This document shows, in pieces, positions 1 to 6,561 of a stretch of 11,061 nucleotides of DNA. The stretch comes from Lachnospiraceae bacterium (lineage in GTDB: Bacteria; Bacillota; Clostridia; Lachnospirales; Lachnospiraceae): assembly GCA_900770325.1 (NCBI GenBank), contig CAAGKE010000087.1, forward strand, positions 1 to 11,061, written 5' to 3'. The notes under the pieces are model-generated. The model was not told where the DNA came from. It saw only the letters and a list, made by a program, of their open reading frames with translations, and searched no databases. The position numbers and the translations under genes are program-made. Position 1 is the stretch's first letter. Each line of letters begins with the position of its first letter.

Positions 1-56
1 ATGTGGGAATCAACGCCTCAGGTATCGGTCTTTCCGTCATAGAAGACCGTTCATAA
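1..56. other. window edge, possible gene end, not resolved
   Basis: Two short open readings run off the left edge. On the plus strand, frame 3 reads VGINASGIGLSVIEDRS and stops with TAA at 54-56; this could be the C-terminus of a gene converging on the aminotransferase. On the minus strand an ATG at 38-40 opens MTERPIPEALIPT towards the edge, but no ribosome binding site stands at a useful distance. I recognise neither peptide. The convergent plus-strand reading is slightly favoured because it ends just before the neighbouring gene. Confidence 0.2.
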
Positions 57-91
57 TTCTTTCAGCTCCTCCGGATCATTTTTATCCGTAT

Positions 92-1255
92 TTATGCTTT
101 TAATTTCTTTCGGATATCCGACAGCCGGTCCAGTGCTTTATGCAGCGTCTCATCCTTTTTTGCAAAATGAAAACGGATCAGATGATTGACCGGCTCCCGG
201 AAGAAACTGGAACCCGGAACAGCTCCTACTCCCACCTTTGCAGCCAGATCCTCACAAAACTTCAAATCATCCTGATAACCAAACTCGGAAATATCCATCA
301 TCACATAGTAGGCTCCCTGAGGTATGTTATGACTCAATCCAATCTCATCCAGACCGTTTAAAAAAAGATCCCTCTTTTTTGTATAAAAAGCCAGCAGTTC
401 CTCATAATACCCCCGGTCAAACTGAAGCCCGGGAATAACAGCCTCCTGAAGGGGCGCCGCTGCTCCCACTGTAAGAAAATCGTGCACCTTTTTGATGCGG
501 TCTGTAATCTCAGGAGGAGCAATGGTATAACCCAGCCGCCAGCCTGTAATAGAATAGGTTTTGGACAGAGAACTGCAGGAAATCGTCCTCTCACGCATAT
601 CCGGAAGTGATGCAAAATAGGTATGATGACAGGGGGCATACACAATATGCTCATACACTTCATCCGTAACTACATAAGCATCATATTTTTTTGCCAGGGC
701 AGCAATTACTTCCAGTTCTTCTCTGGAAAACACTTTTCCGCAGGGATTGGAAGGATTGCAAAGAACCAGCACTCCGGCACCGGCCCGAAACGCATCCTCC
801 AGCACCTCCGGATCAAACTTATATTCCGGTGGATTTAAAGGTACATATATTGGCTCTGCTCCTGACAGAATTGCATCCGCCCCATAGTTCTCATAAAAAG
901 GAGAAAAAATCACAACTTTATCTCCCGGATTTGCCACTGTCATCATGGCAGCCATCATCGCCTCCGTACTTCCGCAGGTCACCACGATCTCCCGATCCGG
1001 ATCAATGGCAAATCCCATCAGCGCCGACTGCTTGTCGGCCAGCGCCTCTCTCAGATTCTGCGCTCCCCAGGTGAGGGAATACTGGTGTATATCCTCATCC
1101 GCAGTCTGCTTCAATCGCTCCAAAATCGCCTGAGGCGGATCAAAATCCGGAAAACCCTGAGCAAGGTTAACTGCTCCATACTGATTAGAGATCCGAGTCA
1201 TCCTTCTTATTACGGAATCTGTAAAATTTGCTGTTCTTTTCGATAAAGCTCTCAT
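92..1255 (-). CDS. class I/II PLP-dependent aminotransferase
   Basis: This is a fold-type I aminotransferase of 387 residues, the normal full length. It should move an amino group between an amino acid and a 2-oxo acid in the cytoplasm using pyridoxal phosphate. The N-terminal NLAQGFPDFDPP stretch (30-41) is like the kynurenine/methionine aminotransferase branch. NPSNPCGK (167-174) holds the PLP-contacting Asn170, TDEVYEH (197-203) holds Asp198 and Tyr201, SSLSKTYSITGWRLGY (228-243) holds the Schiff-base Lys232 and Arg240, and LIRFHF (359-364) holds the substrate-carboxylate Arg361. All key residues are present. An AGGAG lies 11 bases before the ATG. It sits 40 bases behind the TetR gene on the same strand and is probably cotranscribed with it. 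The exact substrate cannot be read from the sequence. It could supply an amino acid or keto acid to the divergent operon, but that is only inference. Confidence 0.9.
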   Translation of the reverse strand: MRALSKRTANFTDSVIRRMTRISNQYGAVNLAQGFPDFDPPQAILERLKQTADEDIHQYSLTWGAQNLREALADKQSALMGFAIDPDREIVVTCGSTEAMMAAMMTVANPGDKVVIFSPFYENYGADAILSGAEPIYVPLNPPEYKFDPEVLEDAFRAGAGVLVLCNPSNPCGKVFSREELEVIAALAKKYDAYVVTDEVYEHIVYAPCHHTYFASLPDMRERTISCSSLSKTYSITGWRLGYTIAPPEITDRIKKVHDFLTVGAAAPLQEAVIPGLQFDRGYYEELLAFYTKKRDLFLNGLDEIGLSHNIPQGAYYVMMDISEFGYQDDLKFCEDLAAKVGVGAVPGSSFFREPVNHLIRFHFAKKDETLHKALDRLSDIRKKLKA

Positions 1256-1295
1256 TTTAATCTTCTCTCCTATCCGTTCTATCTGTTATTTCAAT

Positions 1296-1919
1296 CTATA
1301 TCAAAAGGAAATTCAGTGACCCCGGCGGATTTTCCGTACCCTTTTCCAGCAGGGATATCAGTCCCCGAATCGTATGTTCGATCTCCACCGGGTCAGACGG
1401 GGTCAGTGTATTATCCATTTTTACAGCCAGCACGATCAGCACGATCTCTGCTAAAGCATCCGGATAATCAAAACACAATTCCCCCATATCGATTCCCTGC
1501 TGAATGATCCGGGTCAGCGCCGGTTTCAGCTGGGCAATCAGATGCTTCAGATATTTCTGATGAATATATGCCTTCTCCTTAGAATCCTCTGTCAGATCCC
1601 TGGAAGCCTCCGCTCCTCTCTGTTTTCGGAATTCCGAAGAGGAATTTCTGCATGCCTGAAACAGCATGGCCATACGGGTAAAAGAGGAGACCTGCGTCCG
1701 CTCTGCAAGCTCCTTCGCTGTTTCCAGCGGTTTTTCATAGTTTCGCTCTACCAGAGCGTCTAAAATCGCATCCTTCGATGGAAAATAATAATAGATACTG
1801 CCTTTTCCGATTCCTGCTTTCTGAGCGATCTCACTGACCGAAATAGATTCAATATCCCTGTCTTCGGTCAGTTCCTGTAACGCATCCAAAATCTTACTGT
1901 ACTTTGTGTTATCCTTCAT
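1296..1919 (-). CDS. TetR/AcrR family transcriptional regulator
   Basis: This is a 207-residue regulator, the normal TetR size. The N-terminal DNA-binding domain covers about residues 5-55. Its helix-turn-helix is SVSEIAQKAGIGKGSIYYYF (27-46), followed by the PSKDAIL stretch that is nearly invariant in the family. The C-terminal half is alpha-helical and variable, as expected for the ligand and dimer domain, so the inducer cannot be named. An AAAGGCG serves as ribosome binding site before the ATG. The gene faces away from the SCP2-hydrolase-condensation-ACP-ligase operon, the usual arrangement for a TetR repressor that controls its divergent neighbour. Two candidate operators lie at 2082-2097 and 2125-2140. 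Because the operon handles acyl groups, the ligand may be an acyl compound; this is inferred only from context. Confidence 0.93.
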   Translation of the reverse strand: MKDNTKYSKILDALQELTEDRDIESISVSEIAQKAGIGKGSIYYYFPSKDAILDALVERNYEKPLETAKELAERTQVSSFTRMAMLFQACRNSSSEFRKQRGAEASRDLTEDSKEKAYIHQKYLKHLIAQLKPALTRIIQQGIDMGELCFDYPDALAEIVLIVLAVKMDNTLTPSDPVEIEHTIRGLISLLEKGTENPPGSLNFLLI

Positions 1920-1936
1920 GGCAACGCCTTTCTTAA

Positions 1937-1961
1937 TTCCTGTTCACGTCGTTCACAGTAA
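1937..1961 (-). repeat. 25-nt stem-loop, copy 1 of 2
   Basis: Read on the minus strand this is TTACTGT, an 11-nt loop (GAACGACGTGA), then ACAGGAA. The arms pair with one mismatch. It lies in the untranslated leader of tetR. A near copy with the same arm and loop lengths, 21 of 25 bases identical, is found at 2548-2572 on the plus strand. Confidence 0.55.
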
Positions 1962-1992
1962 CCTTTCTTATGCATAATGACACATTGAAGTA

Positions 1993-2022
1993 AGTATAGC
2001 ATAGACAATCCCCGCCTTTCAA
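1993..2022 (-). promoter_or_regulatory. promoter of tetR-aminotransferase unit
   Basis: On the minus strand a -35 box TTGAAA (2017-2022) is followed after 18 bases by a -10 box TATACT (1993-1998), with TGC directly before it, giving an extended -10. This is a good sigma-A type promoter. Transcription would start near 1986 and leave a leader of about 65 nt that contains the stem-loop at 1937-1961. The operator-like repeats lie upstream of this promoter rather than inside it. Confidence 0.65.
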
Positions 2023-2081
2023 CTGGTAAAAATCCTGTACAAACATGCTGTTTTTCTTTTATATTTTGTAAGGAACGCAAA

Positions 2082-2097
2082 TTGACCAATAGTCGAA
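2082..2097. promoter_or_regulatory. candidate TetR operator, copy 1
   Basis: The site is TTGACCAATAGTCGAA. It shares TTGACCA and GTCGAA with a second site 43 bases further on. The core GAC-N5-GTC is an inverted repeat, which suits a dimeric regulator. It lies between tetR and the divergent operon. The TTGACC half could also act as a -35 element, with a weak TATCTA 18 bases downstream at 2106-2111, so binding here could block RNA polymerase. Confidence 0.55.
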
Positions 2098-2124
2098 AGT
2101 CATGCTATCTATTATAGAAATAAG

Positions 2125-2140
2125 TTGACCACCGGTCGAA
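2125..2140. promoter_or_regulatory. candidate TetR operator, copy 2
   Basis: The site is TTGACCACCGGTCGAA, with a GACC-ACC-GGTC inverted repeat at its core. It matches copy 1 at 12 of 16 positions, and the four differences sit in the spacer. The offset of 43 bases is close to four helical turns, so both sites face the same side of the DNA. A weak -10 candidate, TACAAA at 2149-2154, lies 18 bases after its TTGACC. This is the likely region of the operon promoter, but I cannot fix the start point. Confidence 0.55.
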
Positions 2141-2216
2141 TTAAACAATACAAATAAACAGGGCACTGCAGACTGCCAGTCAACACAATCATCTATTTTA
2201 TTTGGAGGATAATAAA

Positions 2217-2543
2217 ATGACCTATGCAGAATATTTTTCTTATGTAAAAACCCAGTTTATGAACGCTGATGTCAGTGATATCAAGGAACATCTTGCCTAT
2301 CAGTTCAATATCACTGGCGAATCATCCGGTATCTTCTATGTGGAGGTAAAGGACGGAAAGCTGTACGTGGAACCTTACGAATACTACGACAGAGATGCCA
2401 TGTTCACCGCCACTCCTCAGACCTTCATGGCGATCATCGAAGGGAAACTGGATCCTGTTCTTGCTTTCACACTCCAGAAGCTGAAGGTGGAAGGAAATTT
2501 TGACAAAGCCTTAAAACTGAATGAACTGCTGAAAAGAAAATAA
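2217..2543 (+). CDS. SCP2 sterol-binding domain protein
   Basis: This small protein of 108 residues consists of one SCP2-like domain. SCP2 folds have a hydrophobic tunnel that binds acyl chains, acyl-CoA or sterols. The C-terminal half is the most typical part: residues 70-103 include FMAIIEGKLDPVLAFTLQKL and the following KVEGNFDKALKLNELL. No signal peptide is visible, so it should act in the cytoplasm. The ATG at 2217 was chosen because GGAGGA (2204-2209) stands 7 bases before it; an in-frame TTG at 2202 lies on that ribosome binding site and is not credible. It is the first gene of the operon. In this setting it may present an acyl substrate or hold an acylated product, which is inference. 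The family also occurs alone in many Clostridia without a proven role. Confidence 0.85.
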   Translation: MTYAEYFSYVKTQFMNADVSDIKEHLAYQFNITGESSGIFYVEVKDGKLYVEPYEYYDRDAMFTATPQTFMAIIEGKLDPVLAFTLQKLKVEGNFDKALKLNELLKRK

Positions 2544-2547
2544 ATCG

Positions 2548-2572
2548 TTACTGTGAATGACGGAAACAGTAA
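2548..2572 (+). repeat. 25-nt stem-loop, copy 2 of 2
   Basis: TTACTGT, an 11-nt loop (GAATGACGGAA) and ACAGTAA form a perfect 7-bp stem. It starts five bases after the SCP2 stop codon. It is the plus-strand counterpart of the element at 1937-1961. No T-run follows, so it is not a normal intrinsic terminator. Confidence 0.6.
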
Positions 2573-2581
2573 ACACAAATG

Positions 2582-2609
2582 CTGCTGCGCACAACGAAAA
2601 CGGCAGCAG
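2582..2609 (+). repeat. inverted repeat before the hydrolase gene
   Basis: CTGCTGC (2582-2588) and GCAGCAG (2603-2609) pair perfectly around a 14-nt loop. The hairpin ends 11 bases before the GGAGGAA ribosome binding site of the hydrolase gene. With the stem-loop at 2548-2572 it makes two hairpins in a row in an 89-base spacer, which could protect or process the operon mRNA. There is no T-run. Confidence 0.45.
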
Positions 2610-2632
2610 ACAACAGAAACGGAGGAACAAAC

Positions 2633-3583
2633 ATGAAGCATAAGAACGCAGCGCGGGGGGCAGCCGTATTTATGGGACTGCTGGCTGCCGCGGAAGCCGG
2701 AAGCTCCATCTATTTCTACCGAAGAACCATGACCCGAAACAAGGCCAAAATGGAACGCACCATGAAGATGGCCGGAACCGACTGGAACCAGCATATGCCT
2801 TTGATCAAAGAACGGAAAGAATATATGATGGCTCAGCCCCACGAAGATGTGTGGATACAGTCAGACGATCACCTGAAGCTTCACGCCACCTGGTTTCCGG
2901 TGGAAAAAATGAAAAAAGTGGTCATCTGTTTCCATGGCTATACCAGCCGGGGGCTGAATGATTATACCGGTCTTTCCGGATATTATCTGAAACAGGGTTA
3001 TTCCATGCTCCTGGTGGACGAACGGGCCCATGGGGAAAGCGAGGGTACTTACATAGGCTTCGGATGCCTGGACCGTATGGATGCTCTGAAGTGGATCGAC
3101 TGGGTGACAGATACCTGCGGAGATGACGTACAGATCCTTCTTCACGGTACATCCATGGGAGGCGCTACTGTCCTGATGGCCAGCGGCCTGAAGCCTCCTC
3201 CTCAGATCAAAGGAATTATTTCCGACTGTGCATTTACTTCACCCAAAGAGGTATTCACTCACGTTCTGCACCATATGATGCATCTGCCGGCCTTTCCCAT
3301 GATGCAGATCGCGGACCGGATCAACCGGAAACGGGCGGGCTACGGTCTGGATGACTGCAATGCCGCCAGAGAAGTAAAAAAAGCCACCGTACCCATTCTT
3401 CTGATTCACGGTTCAGGGGATACCTTTGTTCCCTGCAGCATGTGCGAAACCATTTACGAAAACTGCGCTTCCCCGAAGCAGAAACTGATCGTGGAAGGCG
3501 CTGCACACGCAGAAAGCTATTATAAAGATACAAAAGCCTATGAAAATGCAATGAATGAGTTTCTTGGAGGGATTATAAAATGA
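2633..3583 (+). CDS. membrane-anchored alpha/beta hydrolase
   Basis: This is an alpha/beta-fold hydrolase of 316 residues with one N-terminal hydrophobic segment (about 9-29), probably a signal anchor that leaves the catalytic domain outside or at the membrane. The catalytic parts are all visible. The oxyanion region is CFHGY (99-103), the nucleophile Ser174 lies in HGTSMGGA (171-178), the acid is Asp263 in HGSGDTFVP (259-267), and the base is His292 in GAAHAES (289-295). The family includes esterases, lipases, peptidases and thioesterases, so the substrate is open. In this operon it could cleave or release an acyl conjugate. The ATG at 2633 follows GGAGGAA (2621-2627); an upstream in-frame ATG at 2579 has no such site and would run through a hairpin. 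Its stop codon overlaps the next start by four bases (ATGA), so translation is probably coupled. Confidence 0.9.
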   Translation: MKHKNAARGAAVFMGLLAAAEAGSSIYFYRRTMTRNKAKMERTMKMAGTDWNQHMPLIKERKEYMMAQPHEDVWIQSDDHLKLHATWFPVEKMKKVVICFHGYTSRGLNDYTGLSGYYLKQGYSMLLVDERAHGESEGTYIGFGCLDRMDALKWIDWVTDTCGDDVQILLHGTSMGGATVLMASGLKPPPQIKGIISDCAFTSPKEVFTHVLHHMMHLPAFPMMQIADRINRKRAGYGLDDCNAAREVKKATVPILLIHGSGDTFVPCSMCETIYENCASPKQKLIVEGAAHAESYYKDTKAYENAMNEFLGGIIK

Positions 3584-4983
3584 TGAGAAAACGAAAAGGA
3601 TATCCGGTATATCCCCTGACTGTCGCTCAGAAATTCCATATTTATTATCAGAACTTCTGCCCGAAAAAGGAAGTTTTAAATATTGGTACCAGCCTTACCA
3701 TCGAAGCAGAGCTGGATATGGAGATGCTGAAAAAGGCTATTTATAAAGCTTATGAGCGCTGCGATTCCATGCGGCTCCGTTTTGCCGCCGATAAAGAAGG
3801 TACTCTGTATCAGTATGTGGTGGACAAAGAGGACCGGGAAATCGAATATGTGGATTTTTCCGGTAAAACAATGGAAGAAGCAGCTCAGATTATGACAAAA
3901 TGGACCCAGGTTCCTTTCAAACGCTGTGATTCCCCCATGAACCGGATCGTAATCATCAAAACACCGGACGGATATCAGGGTGTTTATCTTCTGGTAGACC
4001 ATATGACCATGGATGCCCAGTCACTGATCTGCTTTTTGAAGGACATCATCGAGCTTTACTGTAATTCCATGTATGAAGGGGTACCCTATCCGAAAGAAAT
4101 GTCATCCTATATTGAACAGCTTCAAAAAGATCTGGCCTACGAGGCAGGAAGCAAAGCTCAGGCCAGGGACGCAGAGTTTTTCCAGAAGCTGATTGAAGCT
4201 TCTGAACCAATTTACAACGGAATCAACGGAGCAGCACAGCTTGCCGCTGAACGGGAACGCTGCGGCGATCCCACCCTGCGTGCCGCCGTCAATGTGTCTG
4301 ACAGTGTGGATTCTGCCCTGGATATCTTCCATCTGGAGGCGGAGCCCACCAAACGGCTGATGGACTTCTGTGAGAAGTATCACGTTTCCCTTGCCACCCT
4401 TTTGATTATGGGCCTGCGCACCTATTTCCAGAAAACAAACGGAAATGATGATGTTTCCATTAATACAGCTATCGCAAGAAGAGCCACACTGAAGGAGAAG
4501 AAATCCGGCGGCACCAGGATCCATTCCTTCCCGTTCCGTACCATTATTCCCCAGGAGAAAACCTTCCTGGAGGGCATTTATCAGATCCGGGATCAGCAGA
4601 ATGAATATTTCCGGCATGCCAATTATGATCCTGCCGCATACTTTGCATACAGGAGCAAAACATATCCCCATGCACCGGGACAGACCTATGAACCCATGTC
4701 CCTTACCTATCAGCCCCTGACCATGAAGGACAAAGGCCTGGAAAAACTGGGAGACATTCATTATAAAACAAAATGGTATCCGAATGGTGCCACGACACAG
4801 GCAATGTATCTGACCGTCATGCACCGTCCTGAGGACAATGGGCTGGATTTCAGCTTTGAACATCAGATCAAGGCGGTATCCCGGGAGCAGCTGGAATACC
4901 TGTACTACTACCTGTGCAAGATCATGTTCAAGGGAACAGAAAACCCCAATCTGCCCATTGGTGACATTATCAAATTAATCTGA
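3580..4983 (+). CDS. free-standing condensation-domain protein
   Basis: This protein of 467 residues is about the length of one NRPS condensation domain. Such domains join an acyl or aminoacyl group held on a carrier protein to an amine or alcohol. The start resembles the C1 region (YPLTVAQ, 11-17). The catalytic motif, normally HHxxxDG, reads DHMTMDA (140-146): the second, catalytic His141 and Asp145 remain, while the first His is Asp140 and the Gly is Ala146. FPFRTIIP (317-324) and the late DFSFEHQI (423-430) fit later parts of the fold. No adenylation or carrier domain is fused to it; both are encoded just downstream. GGAGGG (3566-3571) lies 8 bases before the ATG, which overlaps the hydrolase stop. 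A second ATG follows at once. The acceptor cannot be predicted. A chloramphenicol-acetyltransferase-like or alcohol O-acyltransferase role is the main alternative. Confidence 0.8.
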   Translation: MMRKRKGYPVYPLTVAQKFHIYYQNFCPKKEVLNIGTSLTIEAELDMEMLKKAIYKAYERCDSMRLRFAADKEGTLYQYVVDKEDREIEYVDFSGKTMEEAAQIMTKWTQVPFKRCDSPMNRIVIIKTPDGYQGVYLLVDHMTMDAQSLICFLKDIIELYCNSMYEGVPYPKEMSSYIEQLQKDLAYEAGSKAQARDAEFFQKLIEASEPIYNGINGAAQLAAERERCGDPTLRAAVNVSDSVDSALDIFHLEAEPTKRLMDFCEKYHVSLATLLIMGLRTYFQKTNGNDDVSINTAIARRATLKEKKSGGTRIHSFPFRTIIPQEKTFLEGIYQIRDQQNEYFRHANYDPAAYFAYRSKTYPHAPGQTYEPMSLTYQPLTMKDKGLEKLGDIHYKTKWYPNGATTQAMYLTVMHRPEDNGLDFSFEHQIKAVSREQLEYLYYYLCKIMFKGTENPNLPIGDIIKLI

Positions 4984-4985
4984 TG

Positions 4986-5005
4986 GCAAAACAGCCCTGT
5001 TTCGC
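4986..5005 (+). repeat. small hairpin between condensation gene and ACP gene
   Basis: GCAAAACAGCCCTGTTTCGC folds into a stem of AAACA/TGTTT with inner G-C pairing, plus two outer G-C pairs across one mismatch. It lies just after the condensation gene stop and 26 bases before the ACP ribosome binding site. No T-run follows, so transcription probably continues. It may set the relative amounts of the flanking messages. Confidence 0.35.
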
Positions 5006-5045
5006 AATTGTCTGATCTATACCGTATCGGAAAGGAGACTTTATT

Positions 5046-5282
5046 ATGTTTGAAAAATTATCTGAAATCATCTGTAATTATGTAGAAGTAGAACCGGAAA
5101 ATATAAAGGAAGAATCCCGCTTTATGGAAGATCTTGGATTCACCTCTTTTGATTTTATGAGTATGCTGGGAGAATTGGAGGATGAGTTTGATATTGAGAT
5201 CGACCAGAAGAAAGCTGCTGATATCCGCACTGTAGGCGAGGCCGCATCTTATCTGGAGGCACTTTCCGCTGAGAATGAATAG
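5046..5282 (+). CDS. acyl/peptidyl carrier protein
   Basis: This is a stand-alone carrier protein of 78 residues, the normal size. The acidic four-helix sequence and the LGFTSFDF stretch (30-37) mark the phosphopantetheine site at Ser34; the more common motif is DSL or DSF, and here Thr33 precedes the serine. It should be converted to the holo form by a phosphopantetheinyl transferase encoded elsewhere and carry the activated acyl group as a thioester. AAAGGAG (5031-5037) lies 8 bases before the ATG. It stands between the condensation gene and the ligase gene, so it is most likely the dedicated T partner of both rather than the carrier of general fatty acid synthesis. The next gene starts 10 bases after its stop codon. 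Confidence 0.9.
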   Translation: MFEKLSEIICNYVEVEPENIKEESRFMEDLGFTSFDFMSMLGELEDEFDIEIDQKKAADIRTVGEAASYLEALSAENE

Positions 5283-5292
5283 GAGGACCGCT

Positions 5293-6561
5293 ATGATTTG
5301 TCATACCATTCGTGATATTCTTGTTTCTGCTTCTGAGACATACGGAAATTCCGATGCCATCCGTTACAAAGAAGGCAAAAACAACATTGTTTCCAAAACT
5401 TATCAGGAACTGCGAAGAGACAGTGAACGCTTTAGCGCTGTTCTGGCAGCACTTGGAGAACAGGGCAGTCACATTGCCATCACCGGCATGACCTCCTATT
5501 CCTGGCTGACCGCCTATCTGGGTACAGTAAACAGCGGCAGCGTAGCCGTTCCGCTGGATGTATCTCTCCCTGCGGATGAAATGTGCGAACTGATCAACCG
5601 GGCAGATGCCACGGTATTTGTGGTGGATGAGATCCGTGCTGATGTGGCTGCCATGGCAAAGGAACACTGCCCCAAGCTGAAGCATCTGATTTCCATGCAG
5701 AAAGAAGACACTGAAGAGGATATGTTCTCTCTTGGCAGTCTCCTGTCAGAACAGAAGGAATGCTTTGACTTTTCTCCTGCCCCGGATCAGCTTGCCACCA
5801 TCATGTTCACCTCCGGAACCACTGGAAAAAGCAAGGGTGTCATGCTCTCTCACCGCAATCTGGCGGAGAATGCCACCTGTCTGGACATGAAATTTCCGCA
5901 GGGTACCGTACTGATGTCTGTTCTTCCGATTCATCATGTCTATTGCCTGAGTATGGATTTCCTGAAGGGATTATCCACCGGAGCCGTAATCTGTATCAAT
6001 GACTCTCTGATCCGGATGGTAAAAAATATGAAGCTGTTCCGTCCCAATGTGATTCTGATGGTACCGCTGATGATTGAAACAATTGCAAAGAAACTGGAGG
6101 ATGCCGCCGGGCTGCCTCCCCAGGCCGTAAAGGAACAGGTCTTTGGCAGTCAGCTCCATACTATCTGCAGCGGAGGTGCCTATATGCCGCCGGCTATGGT
6201 GGATCTTTTTGCCCGGTATGACATTGCGATTCTGCAGGGCTACGGAATGACTGAATGCTCTCCTGTTATCAGTACCACCGTAAGCTGGAATATCCGCAAA
6301 GGCTCTGTAGGACAGCTTCTCCCCAATTGTGAAGCCAAGACCGTAAACGAAGAGCTGTGGGTTCGAGGAAGCAGTGTGATGCAGGGTTATTACAAAATGC
6401 CGGAAGAAACCGCCGAAGCCCTGTCCCGGCATTTTCTCAAACAGAGACCTTTCCGGCTCCCTGTCCCGGTATTTTCTCAAACAGAGGCTTTTCCGGCTCC
6501 CCGTCATTGTTTTTTTACAGAGAAACACTCTTTTCTTCCGCTTATTACAGAAAAATATTGA
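5293..6561 (+). pseudogene. acyl-AMP ligase, C-terminally truncated
   Basis: This is an adenylate-forming enzyme (acyl-CoA synthetase / NRPS adenylation superfamily) that would activate a carboxylic acid as acyl-AMP and load it on the neighbouring carrier protein. The P-loop-like TSGTTGKSKGV is at 173-183, GYGMTE at 316-321 and EELWVRG at 353-359. Homology ends at GYYKMPEETAEAL (365-377). The TGD motif, the hinge and the whole C-terminal lysine subdomain that should follow are absent; family members have about 500 or more residues, this one 422. The last 45 residues are encoded by a 40-bp tandem repeat and the bases after it, and resemble nothing in the family. The frame runs 17 bases into the convergent DUF445 gene. 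The ATG at 5293 has AGGAGG (5281-5286) six bases ahead; an earlier in-frame ATG at 5275 overlaps the ACP end and lacks a site. Full activity is unlikely. A half-reaction or structural role cannot be excluded. Confidence 0.8.
6421..6500. repeat. two 40-bp tandem repeats inside the ligase 3' end
   Basis: Units 6421-6460 and 6461-6500 differ at only 3 of 40 positions. Each begins CTGTCCCGG and ends TTCCGGCTCC. A worn third copy may follow at about 6501-6540, keeping a GTC, a T-run and CAGAG in order. The repeat begins where ligase homology stops, so it marks the rearranged joint. A change of one unit would shift the reading frame. Confidence 0.9.

Noticed and set aside
2202..2216. TTG start for the SCP2 gene
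   Set aside because: The TTG lies on the GGAGG ribosome binding site that serves the ATG at 2217.
2579..2632. Earlier ATG for the hydrolase
   Set aside because: No ribosome binding site stands ahead of it and the added residues fall in a hairpin; the ATG at 2633 has an ideal site and a proper signal anchor.
4102..4863. 253-codon open frame on the minus strand
   Set aside because: It lies wholly antisense to the condensation gene, has no ribosome binding site, and its protein shows no family features.
5275..5292. Earlier ATG for the ligase
   Set aside because: It overlaps the ACP end and its codons contain the AGGAGG site of the ATG at 5293.
6421..6500. Start of a CRISPR array
   Set aside because: The two 40-bp units touch each other with no spacer, and there are no cas genes nearby.
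5971..6528. 185-codon minus-strand frame with a repeated REPERSLFEKMPGQG-like stretch
   Set aside because: The repeated peptide only reflects the 40-bp DNA repeat; the rest is antisense to the ligase gene and there is no ribosome binding site.
6501..6544. Intrinsic terminator at the run of seven T bases
   Set aside because: No convincing stem lies directly before the T-run on the plus strand.
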